Assembly (NCBI RefSeq): GCF_014287895.1
Contig: NZ_JACOPP010000035.1
Location: 1-22,430 of the forward strand
DNA length: 22,430 nt
From: Lawsonibacter hominis
GTDB lineage: Bacteria > Bacillota > Clostridia > Oscillospirales > Oscillospiraceae
Reading direction: 5' to 3'
Position 1 is the first letter of the stretch. Each line of letters starts with the position of its first letter. Below the pieces are notes generated by a model, which worked only from the letters and a program-made list of their open reading frames with translations, ran no database searches and was not told the origin of the DNA. Made by a program: the position numbers and the translations under genes. Below, one piece after another: positions 7,014 through 13,869 of this stretch.

Positions 7014-7364
7014 ATGGTGAACTACAATTTTTATCGGACGGAATATTGTGGGGACTCCATCGAGGCGGCTGACTTCGACCGGCTGTCTAAACGAGCCTCG
7101 GAGCAGCTCGCACGATACGAGAAAATCTATCGCGTGGACGGCGACGAGGCGGCCCGCAGCATGGCTGTCTGCGCCATGGCCGATGCTTTGTATTACTTTG
7201 AGGCTGCAGCCAATGGAGGGGCCGTGACCAGTTCCTCCATCGGCTCGGTCTCCAGCAGCCGGCAGGCTCCTGAAATCGACGTCAGCGCAAAGTCCCAAAA
7301 CAGGGAGCTGTACCGCTGCGCAAGCCTCTACATGGATATCTACAGGGGGTGCGGGCAATGCTGA
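7014..7364 (+). CDS. head-tail connector protein (Gp15/Gp6-type adaptor)
   Basis: This 116-residue, largely helical protein starts at ATG 7014 with AGGAGG upstream. It begins MVNYNFYRTEYCGDSIEAAD, continues with FDRLSKRASEQLARYEKIYR and RSMAVCAMADALYYFEAAAN, and ends ELYRCASLYMDIYRGCGQC. A helical bundle of this size right after the major capsid gene is the hallmark of the first connector ring that docks under the portal. The Ser-rich middle (AVTSSSIGSVSSSRQAPEID) is the usual flexible loop. The assignment comes from size, fold character and order. The gene overlaps the next by seven bases. Confidence 0.7.
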   Translation: MVNYNFYRTEYCGDSIEAADFDRLSKRASEQLARYEKIYRVDGDEAARSMAVCAMADALYYFEAAANGGAVTSSSIGSVSSSRQAPEIDVSAKSQNRELYRCASLYMDIYRGCGQC

Positions 7365-7729
7365 GTGTCCGGCCATGCCCCCCTGTCGACTACTCAAAGT
7401 GCAGCCAGACGGTTACCGTCTACCATTGGGACGGGGATCATGGGTGCACGCGGACCGTGTATAAGCAGGCTTTCCTGGACTTTAAGAAGACGCAGAACGT
7501 GGACAAGACCGGCAGCAAGGAAGCCAATTCCTTCCTGCTGGTCATCCCGTGCTCCACACAGGGCGTTTTTGTCGGAGACAAGGTACTGCTTGGCTCCGGT
7601 CCTGAAATCTCAACACGGGAAGCCTGGGCGGCTCTGGTGCCGTCTACAACGCCAGGGTTGGTAATAGTCAAGTACGTAGACCCGAAATACTGGAAAGGCC
7701 GTATGGTCCATTTGGAGGCAGGAGGATGA
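7358..7729 (+). CDS. head closure/minor capsid protein (Minor_capsid_1-like position)
   Basis: This 123-residue protein is predicted to be mostly beta. ATG 7358 is preferred over GTG 7349 because AGGGGG at 7344-7349 is correctly spaced before it. It contains TVTVYHWDGDHGCTRTVYKQ, a strongly conserved-looking FLDFKKTQNVDKTGSKEANS, then VFVGDKVLLGSGPEI and a C-terminal VKYVDPKYWKGRMVHLEAGG. This pattern recurs in clostridial prophages as the second connector gene. By order it should close the portal channel after packaging. The family name is tentative. Confidence 0.65.
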   Translation: MLSVRPCPPVDYSKCSQTVTVYHWDGDHGCTRTVYKQAFLDFKKTQNVDKTGSKEANSFLLVIPCSTQGVFVGDKVLLGSGPEISTREAWAALVPSTTPGLVIVKYVDPKYWKGRMVHLEAGG

Positions 7730-8184
7730 GTACCAGAGTCAAAGTCGAAATGAAGCCGGTAAATACCATCCTTGCGAGACTTGGAGTGGATAAGACGGGC
7801 GATGTGCAGCGGTTTGTGACCGAGACCGTCAACCGTATAATCACTCGGTATATGCCGTTTCGATCCGGAGCATTGGCCACAAAGCTCAAGTTTGTCAAAA
7901 GCGCGACAGAGATCGAGGTACTTGGACCGTATGCGCGAGTCACTTACTACGGGAAAGTCATGGTTGATTCTCAAACGGGAAAAGGCCCTATGAATATCCC
8001 AGGGGTCGGATTGCGCTTTCGGAAGGATGCAACCCTGAGAGCAACAGACCGTGACATGGAATTTGACAAGACCAAAAATCCGAGGGCCGGTCCTTACTGG
8101 GACAGGCGCATGATGGCCGCAGAGGGCAGCAGTATCCGCGCCGAGGCGCAAGTCTATGTGAACAGAAAGGCGGGCAAGGCATGA
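7726..8184 (+). CDS. minor capsid/tail completion protein (HK97 gp10-like, Minor_capsid_2)
   Basis: This 152-residue protein starts with an ATGA overlap on the previous gene and a ribosome site GGAGGCAGG. It has the features of Minor_capsid_2/HK97-gp10 connectors: an N-terminal helix (GDVQRFVTETVNRIITRYMP), the FRSGAL motif, VLGPYARVTYYGKVM, and a C-terminal PRAGPYWDRRMMAAEGSSI. These proteins join the head to the tail tube. The overlap of four bases on each side indicates translational coupling across the connector block. Confidence 0.75.
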   Translation: MSTRVKVEMKPVNTILARLGVDKTGDVQRFVTETVNRIITRYMPFRSGALATKLKFVKSATEIEVLGPYARVTYYGKVMVDSQTGKGPMNIPGVGLRFRKDATLRATDRDMEFDKTKNPRAGPYWDRRMMAAEGSSIRAEAQVYVNRKAGKA

Positions 8185-8639
8185 CAGCCTTGGAAAAAAT
8201 CCGTTCGTGGCTTGCCACGTTCCCGGATTTTGATATTTTATCCTCATTCAGCGTTGATTACATAGACCGGGCCGTCCCAAACAACGGCGGAATTTTTCCT
8301 GACGGCTTGGTTGAGGTGGAACGCCGAAGGGATATCATGGGGAATAGCACAGTGACCAACCAATACAATTTTGGTATTTACGGAGTGTTTGCCAAGCCAC
8401 CTGGAGACGATGTCGGCGCTGTGATCAACGCTGATTGGGTGTCTGGATTCCAGGAGTGGGTGCAGGCTCAGTCCGTAACGGGAGATGCCCCCACCTTCGG
8501 GGACGTCCCGAACGCTGAAAAAATTACTGCGCAAAACGGGATGCTGTACGATACCGGCGAGGGAACGGCCACCTATATGGTGCAGTTATCCGTACAATTC
8601 AAAAAGAAATTTGAGGTGAAGAATCCATGGCTGATATGA
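8181..8639 (+). CDS. tail terminator/completion protein (Minor_capsid_3-like)
   Basis: This 152-residue protein starts with an ATGA overlap. The N-terminal helix (MTALEKIRSWLATFPDFDIL) is followed by mixed strands (YNFGIYGVFAKPPGDDVGAV) and an amphipathic helix (SGFQEWVQAQS). It closes with a strand pair (ATYMVQLSVQFKKKFEVKNP). Size, alpha/beta layout and position directly before the major tail protein fit the tail terminator that caps the tube. The gene ends 13 bases inside the next one. Confidence 0.7.
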   Translation: MTALEKIRSWLATFPDFDILSSFSVDYIDRAVPNNGGIFPDGLVEVERRRDIMGNSTVTNQYNFGIYGVFAKPPGDDVGAVINADWVSGFQEWVQAQSVTGDAPTFGDVPNAEKITAQNGMLYDTGEGTATYMVQLSVQFKKKFEVKNPWLI

Positions 8640-9151
8640 ACTTTAACACCACATCCGGAGAGACTGTAGCCCGAGAATTGCTAATTGCATATCTGAATAC
8701 AGGAGAATCCGGTACGCCGGTTTGGAGCCCCGTTGGGAAGCGTGTAGAGGACAGCTCTGAGGAATTTGACTGGGGCGAGGAAACCAAAAAGGATATCTTC
8801 GGCAACACCTACACCACTCTAAAGAAGCCTACCATCACACAGACATTTGACCCGTGTGAGTTGGATGCCGCAGATGTTGCGCAGAAGAAGATCTGGAATC
8901 TCGCAATCAAGGAACAGAACGCCCAGGCGCTGGCGAACATGGACATGCTGATTGTACACCTGTACGCTGGGACAGCTGATACCGCTGTATTTGCGGAGCG
9001 CTTCTCCGCATGCTCTGTCAAGCCGTCAGGGCTCGGAGGTGAGGGCGGCGGAAACATCGGCATGCCGATCGATGTTACCTACGGCGGTACCCGCACGACC
9101 GGAACCGCGGCGCTGAGTAATGGTGCCGTTACCTTTACGGCAGACGAATAA
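8627..9151 (+). CDS. major tail (tube) protein
   Basis: This 174-residue protein polymerises as rings around the tape measure protein to form the tail tube. ATG 8627 has GAGGTG about eight bases upstream and overlaps the terminator gene. It begins MADMNFNTTSGETVARELLI. Tube-type strands follow (SSEEFDWGEETKKDIFGNTY, then TLKKPTITQTFDPCEL), then ALANMDMLIVHLYAG and a glycine-rich loop (SGLGGEGGGNIGMPIDVTYG). The final segment TAALSNGAVTFTADE is typical for clostridial major tail proteins. No C-terminal Ig-like extension is present. Confidence 0.85.
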   Translation: MADMNFNTTSGETVARELLIAYLNTGESGTPVWSPVGKRVEDSSEEFDWGEETKKDIFGNTYTTLKKPTITQTFDPCELDAADVAQKKIWNLAIKEQNAQALANMDMLIVHLYAGTADTAVFAERFSACSVKPSGLGGEGGGNIGMPIDVTYGGTRTTGTAALSNGAVTFTADE

Positions 9152-9163
9152 AGATTGATAGAT

Positions 9164-9194
9164 GGGTGGCGGAAGGTGACGTCGTCCGCCACCC
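9164..9194 (+). other. perfect ten-base-pair hairpin after the major tail gene
   Basis: GGGTGGCGGA at 9164-9173 pairs perfectly with TCCGCCACCC at 9185-9194 around an 11-base loop. CCAAAACT follows, not a T tract, so it is not a standard terminator. It lies 12 bases after the tail-tube stop and 19 before the chaperone start. It probably stabilises the abundant upstream message or limits what follows. Confidence 0.6.
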
Positions 9195-9213
9195 CCAAAA
9201 CTAAGGAGGAAAT

Positions 9214-9633
9214 ATGGCTGAACTTATTTTTGATACCGGAGTTGTAACGTTTTCCGTGAACGGAAAGTGCGAGATTTCTTTCAACCCGACAGACACACGC
9301 TTCGTAGAGAGGCTGTACGATGCGTTTGAGACTCTGGATAAGAAGCAGGAGTGGTACAAGTCCCAGGTGGAAAAGATGGCGGGGAAGAAGGAAATTTTCG
9401 CGTTCGCCAAGGAACAGGATGCAGAGATGCGCAGGATCATTGACGGGGTGTTCGAGGCACCGGTCAGCGAAGCAGTATTTGGAGGTATGAGCGTCTACGC
9501 AATTGCGAATGGTTTTCCAGTCTGGTGCAATCTTTTGCTCTCCGTAATGGACGAAATTGATACTGCCTTCACTCGCGAACAAAAACTTACTAACCCGCGC
9601 ATTAGCAAGTACACCAACAAATACAAAAAGTAA
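9214..9633 (+). CDS. tail assembly chaperone, first protein (gpG-like)
   Basis: This 139-residue cytoplasmic protein starts at ATG 9214 with AAGGAGG at the proper distance. Chaperones of this class coat the tape measure protein before tube assembly. It begins MAELIFDTGVVTFSVNGKCE, continues with RFVERLYDAFETLDKKQEWY and a charged helix (KSQVEKMAGKKEIFAFAKEQ), and ends basic and polar (FTREQKLTNPRISKYTNKYK). Order (after the tube gene, before a Gp15-type gene) and helical character give the call. The frame ends ACAAAAAGTAA, immediately followed by a strong hairpin, and the next gene is in the same frame. Confidence 0.75.
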   Translation: MAELIFDTGVVTFSVNGKCEISFNPTDTRFVERLYDAFETLDKKQEWYKSQVEKMAGKKEIFAFAKEQDAEMRRIIDGVFEAPVSEAVFGGMSVYAIANGFPVWCNLLLSVMDEIDTAFTREQKLTNPRISKYTNKYKK

Positions 9634-9638
9634 CACGA

Positions 9639-9668
9639 AGGGCAGAGCCTAGTACATGGCCCTGCCCT
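9639..9668 (+). promoter_or_regulatory. hairpin directly after the chaperone stop codon
   Basis: AGGGCAGAGCC at 9639-9649 pairs with GGCCCTGCCCT at 9658-9668, ten pairs plus one A-C mismatch, with an eight-base loop. It begins five bases after the TAA at 9631-9633 and eight bases after CAAAAAG. Its placement is that of a recoding stimulator, but it could equally be an attenuator or spacer. Confidence 0.6.
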
Positions 9669-9684
9669 CATGTGGGTGATTAGA

Positions 9685-10233
9685 GTGTATGAACTTCCAA
9701 CGTCGCTAACGATCTGTGCAACTAAATACAAAATAAGATCGGATTACAGGGCTGTTTTGGATATCTGCTCCGCATTGAACGATCCAGAGTTGGACGATCA
9801 AGAAAAGACGTCAGTCCTTATGGAAATTTTCTACCCTGACTTTTCCGAGATGCCAACTGGTCATTACCAAGAGGCGGTGAAGCGATGCCTTTGGTTCATC
9901 GCTGGCGGCGCTCCTGAAACAGACCGGAAAAAGCAGCCGCGTCTCTTGGATTGGGAGCAGGACTTCCAGTATATGGTTGCTCCAGTGAACCGAGTGTTGG
10001 GGACTGAAATTAGGGCAACCGAATATTTGCACTGGTGGACGTTTCTTTCTGCATATATGGAAATCGGGGAATGCCTGTTTTCTCAAATCGTCAGGATCAG
10101 GGAGAAAAAGGCGACTGGAAAACGGTTGGATAAAGCGGATCGAGAGTGGTACCAAAAGAATCGGCACCTTGTAGATTTCAAGACTACTTACACAGAACAG
10201 GAGTCTGATACACTCAAGAAATGGGTGGTATAA
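9685..10233 (+). CDS. Gp15-family tail protein, second chaperone
   Basis: This 182-residue protein matches the bacteriophage Gp15 family. GTG 9685 is chosen since GTGGGTGAT just upstream fits the ribosome-site consensus and the product then starts MYELPTSLTICATKYKIRSD as relatives do. ATG 9670 lacks a site. Family-type motifs follow: YRAVLDICSALNDPELDDQE, IFYPDFSEMPTGHYQEAVKR, LDWEQDFQYMVAPVNRVLG, YLHWWTFLSAYMEIGECLFS and WYQKNRHLVDFKTTYTEQES. It takes the gpT-like place before the tape measure gene. The frame is continuous with the previous chaperone except for one TAA. The stretch is AT-richer than the capsid genes. Confidence 0.85.
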   Translation: MYELPTSLTICATKYKIRSDYRAVLDICSALNDPELDDQEKTSVLMEIFYPDFSEMPTGHYQEAVKRCLWFIAGGAPETDRKKQPRLLDWEQDFQYMVAPVNRVLGTEIRATEYLHWWTFLSAYMEIGECLFSQIVRIREKKATGKRLDKADREWYQKNRHLVDFKTTYTEQESDTLKKWVV

Positions 10234-10234
10234 A

Positions 10235-10256
10235 CGTCTAACATGGAAAAACGTCA
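10235..10256 (-). terminator. weak terminator-like sequence after the reverse-strand gene
   Basis: Read on the minus strand, the DNA just past the moron stop gives AACG-TGA-CGTT followed by TTT, a four-base-pair hairpin with a short T run. This is weak. If it fails, the reverse transcript would run antisense into the tail chaperone genes. Confidence 0.2.
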
Positions 10257-10258
10257 CG

Positions 10259-10795
10259 TTAGCTTGGAATAAATTCTACGCTCAGGCTCATCTCTATGTA
10301 AAAAACGTCTCCTGTCTCTAGTGTCAGATTACTGTAAGCCGAAACGCTTTCTATGGATACGGTTGCGTCGTCAATGGCCGCAGAGGCGCTTCCCATCGTC
10401 TGAATGAATCCAGGGTCTCCATATGCCTTAATATCACCACGAATTACTCCTAACCCGGACACGGCAACGCAATCATATGTCCCTGCATCAATGTCCTGAC
10501 CTACGGTGTAAGTTCCTGGCCCAAGAACAATCCCAGATACTTCGGGCGGCGATGACTCGATGGAAACTGGTGTTTCAACATGAGATTGATCATCAAGACC
10601 ATTCACGTTCGCTTGCATTGGACTATACTTGGTCTCATCTGAGGACATATAAATCACGATCAGAACGAAGAAGATACATAAAACCGCCGCTGTCGCAGCA
10701 GCGAAAGGGTGCAAGACTCTACTCCCACAATGCGGGCACACCCTTGCATTCGCTGCGACCTTAAGGCCACACACTTTACATTTTATTGATCTCAC
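10259..10795 (-). CDS. zinc-ribbon membrane-anchored accessory protein (moron)
   Basis: This is a 178-residue gene on the opposite strand to everything else. Its start is GTG at 10795 with AAGGGGGT seven bases upstream. Residues 6-24 form a zinc ribbon (CKVCGLKVAANARVCPHC). Residues about 28-50 are one hydrophobic segment (FAAATAAVLCIFFVLIVIYM). A linker follows, then a C-terminal extracytoplasmic-looking beta domain with LGPGTYTVGQDIDAGTYDCV and VSGLGVIRGDIKAYGD. GTYxVGxDIxAGTYD domains occur in many Bacillota surface proteins. The gene has its own promoter, lies between two tail genes, and is low in GC (about 42% at 10561-10620). This fits an accessory gene expressed from a prophage, perhaps altering the host envelope. 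Its function is not known. Confidence 0.8.
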   Translation of the reverse strand: MRSIKCKVCGLKVAANARVCPHCGSRVLHPFAAATAAVLCIFFVLIVIYMSSDETKYSPMQANVNGLDDQSHVETPVSIESSPPEVSGIVLGPGTYTVGQDIDAGTYDCVAVSGLGVIRGDIKAYGDPGFIQTMGSASAAIDDATVSIESVSAYSNLTLETGDVFYIEMSLSVEFIPS

Positions 10796-10818
10796 AGCTT
10801 ATACCCCCTTGAATTTTG

Positions 10819-10838
10819 GCTCTCCAGTTTTGGAGAGT
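10819..10838. promoter_or_regulatory. inverted repeat in the moron leader
   Basis: GCTCTCCA at 10819-10826 and TGGAGAGT at 10831-10838 form an eight-pair inverted repeat (one G-T pair) around GTTT. It lies between the reverse promoter and the moron ribosome site, so it could be a repressor operator or an mRNA hairpin. Confidence 0.4.
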
Positions 10839-10859
10839 CTTCCCATCTCAATATACCAG

Positions 10860-10888
10860 ATAATAACATGTCGCAGGAAAAAAGTCAC
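10860..10888 (-). promoter_or_regulatory. promoter of the reverse-strand moron
   Basis: On the minus strand, GTGACT (10888-10883, four of six matches to TTGACA) and TATTAT (10865-10860, five of six matches to TATAAT) are exactly 17 bases apart. They lie about 65 bases upstream of the moron start. This gives the moron expression independent of the late operon. Confidence 0.55.
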
Positions 10889-10952
10889 GAAAAATCCGAT
10901 GGGCCGACATCGCATCCGACAGTTTTCATGCGTATGAAGGCGAGGTGCCAAA

Positions 10953-13478
10953 ATGCCAGATGGGTCAATCGTATTCAGCACAGAACTGGACAACAAGGAA
11001 TTAAACCGCCAACTGCAAAAGAGCAAAAAAGAAATTGAAAAGCTTGGGCAAACGATAGAGGAGCAGGAGGCGAAGAAGTCTCCGCTTGTGCAGCAAGCGC
11101 AAGAGCTGGAGCGACGTGTTAAAAGCGCCCGGCTAGAAGCACAGAAATACGCAGCGCAGTGGGAATTGGGCGTGGCTGGAGCAGATAAAAGTCAGTCTGA
11201 AGCGATTTCGACCGCGCAGCAATTGGAGATGCAGCACGCTAAACTGGTCAGTCAAATCGACAAGATCGATGCAAAATTGACTCCTGCATATGCAAAATTG
11301 GATGGAATGGAAAAATCTGCAGGTGAGTTGGAGCGTGAGCTTGCCGCGGCATCTGGCGGAGCGAGAGCATTTGCGCCAGCAATCAGCCAGGCCGAAAAAT
11401 ATATGAACAGGTTTGTGAACCGTGTAAAGGGGCTTGCAAGACGCGTTTTTGTATTCACGCTCATCACGTCGGCTCTCCGCTCACTCCGGGAGTGGCTTGG
11501 GCGAGCGATCAGAACTAACGGCGAGGCAACAGCGTCAATCGCCCGGTTGAAAGCAGCTCTCCTGACGCTGGCACAGCCGCTAGTCGAGATCATTATACCA
11601 GCCGTTAAGACGCTAGCAGACTTGCTGACAAGCGTCGTAATGATGACAGCCCAAATTGTTGCAACCATGTTTGGAATGACGGTTGAGCAGTCCCAAAAAG
11701 CGGCGGAAGGTCTGCACGAAGAGATGGGTGCCCTTGAAGGCACAGAAAAAGCGGCTGATGATGCAAGCAAATCCTTGGCGGCGTTTGACGAGATCAACAA
11801 ACTTTCCAGCGCTAACGGGAATAGTGGCGATAGCAACAGTGACAAAGAATCCATAGAACCGGACTTTGCAGGGCTGGACAAGAATGACGATTGGCTCGCA
11901 AGTATGATGGAAAAGGTATCTGCGTGGGTTCCTGTTGCAATGTTGCTTGGTGGGATAGCGTTGGTTGCAATCGGAGCTGCAACCGGAAATCTGTTTTTGG
12001 TCGTTGCTGGCCTCCTGCTGCTTGGCTATGCCGTAACGGTGAGCGAACAGAATCAAGCGCTACAATCGTGGGTTGATGCTCTTGGCCTGAACAGCGTTCA
12101 AGAATTTGTTGTGATTGCTATCCTTTTGGGTGGAATCGCGATGGTCGCCATTGGAGCGGCGATGGGGAACATTTTGCTGGTCTTGGCTGGGCTCGCAATA
12201 ATTTGGATGGCGATAGCTTATACGCAATCGAGCGGAATGATGAAGAGTTGGACAGAGGAACAAGTCTCAAAAGCTGCGGCCTTCATCACGGCAGCGCTTA
12301 TACTTGGTGGTATTGCGCTAATCGCCATAGGTGCAGCGACAGCAAATATCCTAATGGTAATTGCTGGCCTTTCGCTGCTCGCAGCTGGGATTTATGTCGG
12401 AATCAAAAGTGGTGCGCTAAAAGCATGGGCCGAAGTGCTTGGATTAGATTCCGTATTCGACTATGTAGTAGCTGCAATCCAATTGGCAGGAATCGCCTTG
12501 ATTGCCATCGGAGCGGCAATGGGGAACATTGTCATGGTAGTTGCAGGGGCCGCTATGCTTCTCACAGGAGTAATTATTGAATCAATCGGAGAAAAAACAC
12601 TGAAAAGCTGGTGGGAAGTGCTAAAGCTAACCAACATCCAGCAGTGGGTAAGTGCGGCACTTCTGCTTGTTGGAGTAGCGTTAATCGCCGTTGGAGCAGC
12701 GATGGCAAATATCTTCATGGTTATCGCGGGCGCGGCTATGCTTGGGTTGGGAATTGTTGTTACGTCACAGAACGACCTCCAAGATTGGGTAACGACGCTT
12801 GGCCTAGAAAAGGTAGCAGGATGGGTTACGGCTGCACTGATGTTGGCTGGTATCGCGTTCGTAGTGATAGGAGCAATGACCGTCAACGTCCTTCTTGTCG
12901 TAGCCGGAATCGCGCTACTTGGAACCGGTATTTTCATCGGTACTACCACAGGCACATTCAAAAGCTGGGTAGAGTCCCTTGGACTCGAAGAAGTTGCTGG
13001 GTGGGTTTCTACTGCTATGTTGCTTGCTGGCATCGCCTTGGTGGCAATAGGCGCAATGACCCTAAACCCACTTTTAATTCTAGCAGGACTTGGATTGCTC
13101 GGTGCCGGTGCCGTACTCAAAGGCGCAAGTTATTCCGCAAAATCTTCGCAGGCGGCGCAATCAGCGCAGCTTCAAAGAGCAACGATACCGTCAATGGCAA
13201 CATACGAAATACCGGCGCTCGCCACAGGCGCAGTTATCCCAGCAAACCGAGAGTTTCTGGCCGTGCTTGGCGACCAGAAGAGCGGGACGAACATCGAGGC
13301 CCCTATGTCCACCATTGAGGAAGGCGTCGAAAATGTCCTGCGCCGGAATGGCTGGAACGGGAGCGGTGCGGTTGAAATCCATTTAATCGTATCAGCCAAA
13401 TCCGGGATCGGGAAGGCGTTAAAGTTTGAAGTGGACAAGGAGACCGAACGTCAGGGCGTAAAGCTCGTGGGGGGATGA
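10953..13478 (+). CDS. tape measure protein with hydrophobic tandem repeats
   Basis: This 841-residue protein sets tail length and passes to the host membrane during DNA entry. ATG 10953 has GAGGTG six bases upstream. Residues 1-140 are a charged coiled coil (NRQLQKSKKEIEKLGQTIEE). Residues about 145-290 carry the conserved TMP core with amphipathic helices (FTLITSALRSLREWLGRAIR, then QPLVEIIIPAVKTLADLLTS). Residues about 325-730 are seven tandem units of 59-61 residues, each with two hydrophobic helices. The last 110 residues contain the ending usual for clostridial TMPs (ALATGAVIPANREFLAVLGD). By the rule of about 0.15 nm per residue, the tail would be near 125 nm. No peptidoglycan hydrolase domain is visible. 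It stands directly after the inserted moron. Confidence 0.92.
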   Translation: MPDGSIVFSTELDNKELNRQLQKSKKEIEKLGQTIEEQEAKKSPLVQQAQELERRVKSARLEAQKYAAQWELGVAGADKSQSEAISTAQQLEMQHAKLVSQIDKIDAKLTPAYAKLDGMEKSAGELERELAAASGGARAFAPAISQAEKYMNRFVNRVKGLARRVFVFTLITSALRSLREWLGRAIRTNGEATASIARLKAALLTLAQPLVEIIIPAVKTLADLLTSVVMMTAQIVATMFGMTVEQSQKAAEGLHEEMGALEGTEKAADDASKSLAAFDEINKLSSANGNSGDSNSDKESIEPDFAGLDKNDDWLASMMEKVSAWVPVAMLLGGIALVAIGAATGNLFLVVAGLLLLGYAVTVSEQNQALQSWVDALGLNSVQEFVVIAILLGGIAMVAIGAAMGNILLVLAGLAIIWMAIAYTQSSGMMKSWTEEQVSKAAAFITAALILGGIALIAIGAATANILMVIAGLSLLAAGIYVGIKSGALKAWAEVLGLDSVFDYVVAAIQLAGIALIAIGAAMGNIVMVVAGAAMLLTGVIIESIGEKTLKSWWEVLKLTNIQQWVSAALLLVGVALIAVGAAMANIFMVIAGAAMLGLGIVVTSQNDLQDWVTTLGLEKVAGWVTAALMLAGIAFVVIGAMTVNVLLVVAGIALLGTGIFIGTTTGTFKSWVESLGLEEVAGWVSTAMLLAGIALVAIGAMTLNPLLILAGLGLLGAGAVLKGASYSAKSSQAAQSAQLQRATIPSMATYEIPALATGAVIPANREFLAVLGDQKSGTNIEAPMSTIEEGVENVLRRNGWNGSGAVEIHLIVSAKSGIGKALKFEVDKETERQGVKLVGG
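11925..13140 (+). repeat. seven tandem 177-183-bp coding repeats in the tape measure gene
   Basis: Units start at 11925, 12105, 12282, 12462, 12645, 12822 and 13002. Each encodes an aromatic start (WV, FV, FI or YV), then LLGGIALVAIGAA, N, LLVVAG and a second hydrophobic helix. A polar hairpin with SWVxxLGL closes most units. The lengths 60, 59, 60, 61, 59 and 60 codons stay in frame. The DNA copies have diverged, so the duplication is old. Unit 2 has an altered linker (SWTEEQVSKAAA). Confidence 0.9.
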
Positions 13479-13479
13479 C

Positions 13480-13869
13480 ATGCAGACAGTATTCACGATA
13501 GACGGGAAGAGCTATAACGTCTCAGTCACGGATTTGCAGAGAAAGGCGTCTGTGCTTGACGGTGAGAACGCCGGTCGTGTCATGTCCGGCCTTATGGTCC
13601 GCGATATTATCGGTACCTACTATAACTACAGCATGACTCTGGATACCAGAAGCCTGGACTTCGCGGACTACGACGCGCTGTATGAATTACTTACGGCACC
13701 AGTCGATTGCCACTCCATTACGGTACCATACGGGCAGGGAACAGCCACCTTCGACGCCTATATCTCCAATGCAGACGATGTGCTCAAAAGGATGGATGGA
13801 AGCCGAAATCTGTGGGGCGACCTCCAGATCAATTTTGTGGCAATGGCTCCCAAGAGGTACCCCACATGA
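13480..13869 (+). CDS. small distal tail protein
   Basis: This 129-residue protein starts at ATG 13480 with a GGGGGGATG-type site, one base after the tape measure stop. It is mostly beta: MQTVFTIDGKSYNVSVTDLQ, then RVMSGLMVRDIIGTYYNYSM, then YELLTAPVDCHSITVPYGQG, ending GDLQINFVAMAPKRYPT. Its position between tape measure and tail-tip genes is where the distal tail (Dit) hub protein lies. It is shorter than classical Dit proteins and resembles compact versions in clostridial phages. Overlap with the next gene is ATGA. The precise family is uncertain. Confidence 0.6.
   Translation: MQTVFTIDGKSYNVSVTDLQRKASVLDGENAGRVMSGLMVRDIIGTYYNYSMTLDTRSLDFADYDALYELLTAPVDCHSITVPYGQGTATFDAYISNADDVLKRMDGSRNLWGDLQINFVAMAPKRYPT

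Noticed and set aside
9621..9683. Classical -1 frameshift producing a chaperone fusion
   Set aside because: CAAAAAG is a poor slippery site at its first base, and the -1 frame stops at 9681-9683, long before the Gp15 gene could be joined.
12461..13120. 219-codon minus-strand frame opposite the tape measure repeats
   Set aside because: The Ala/Pro/Thr-rich product is the mirror of the forward repeat and appears because the repeat is periodic. No independent support.
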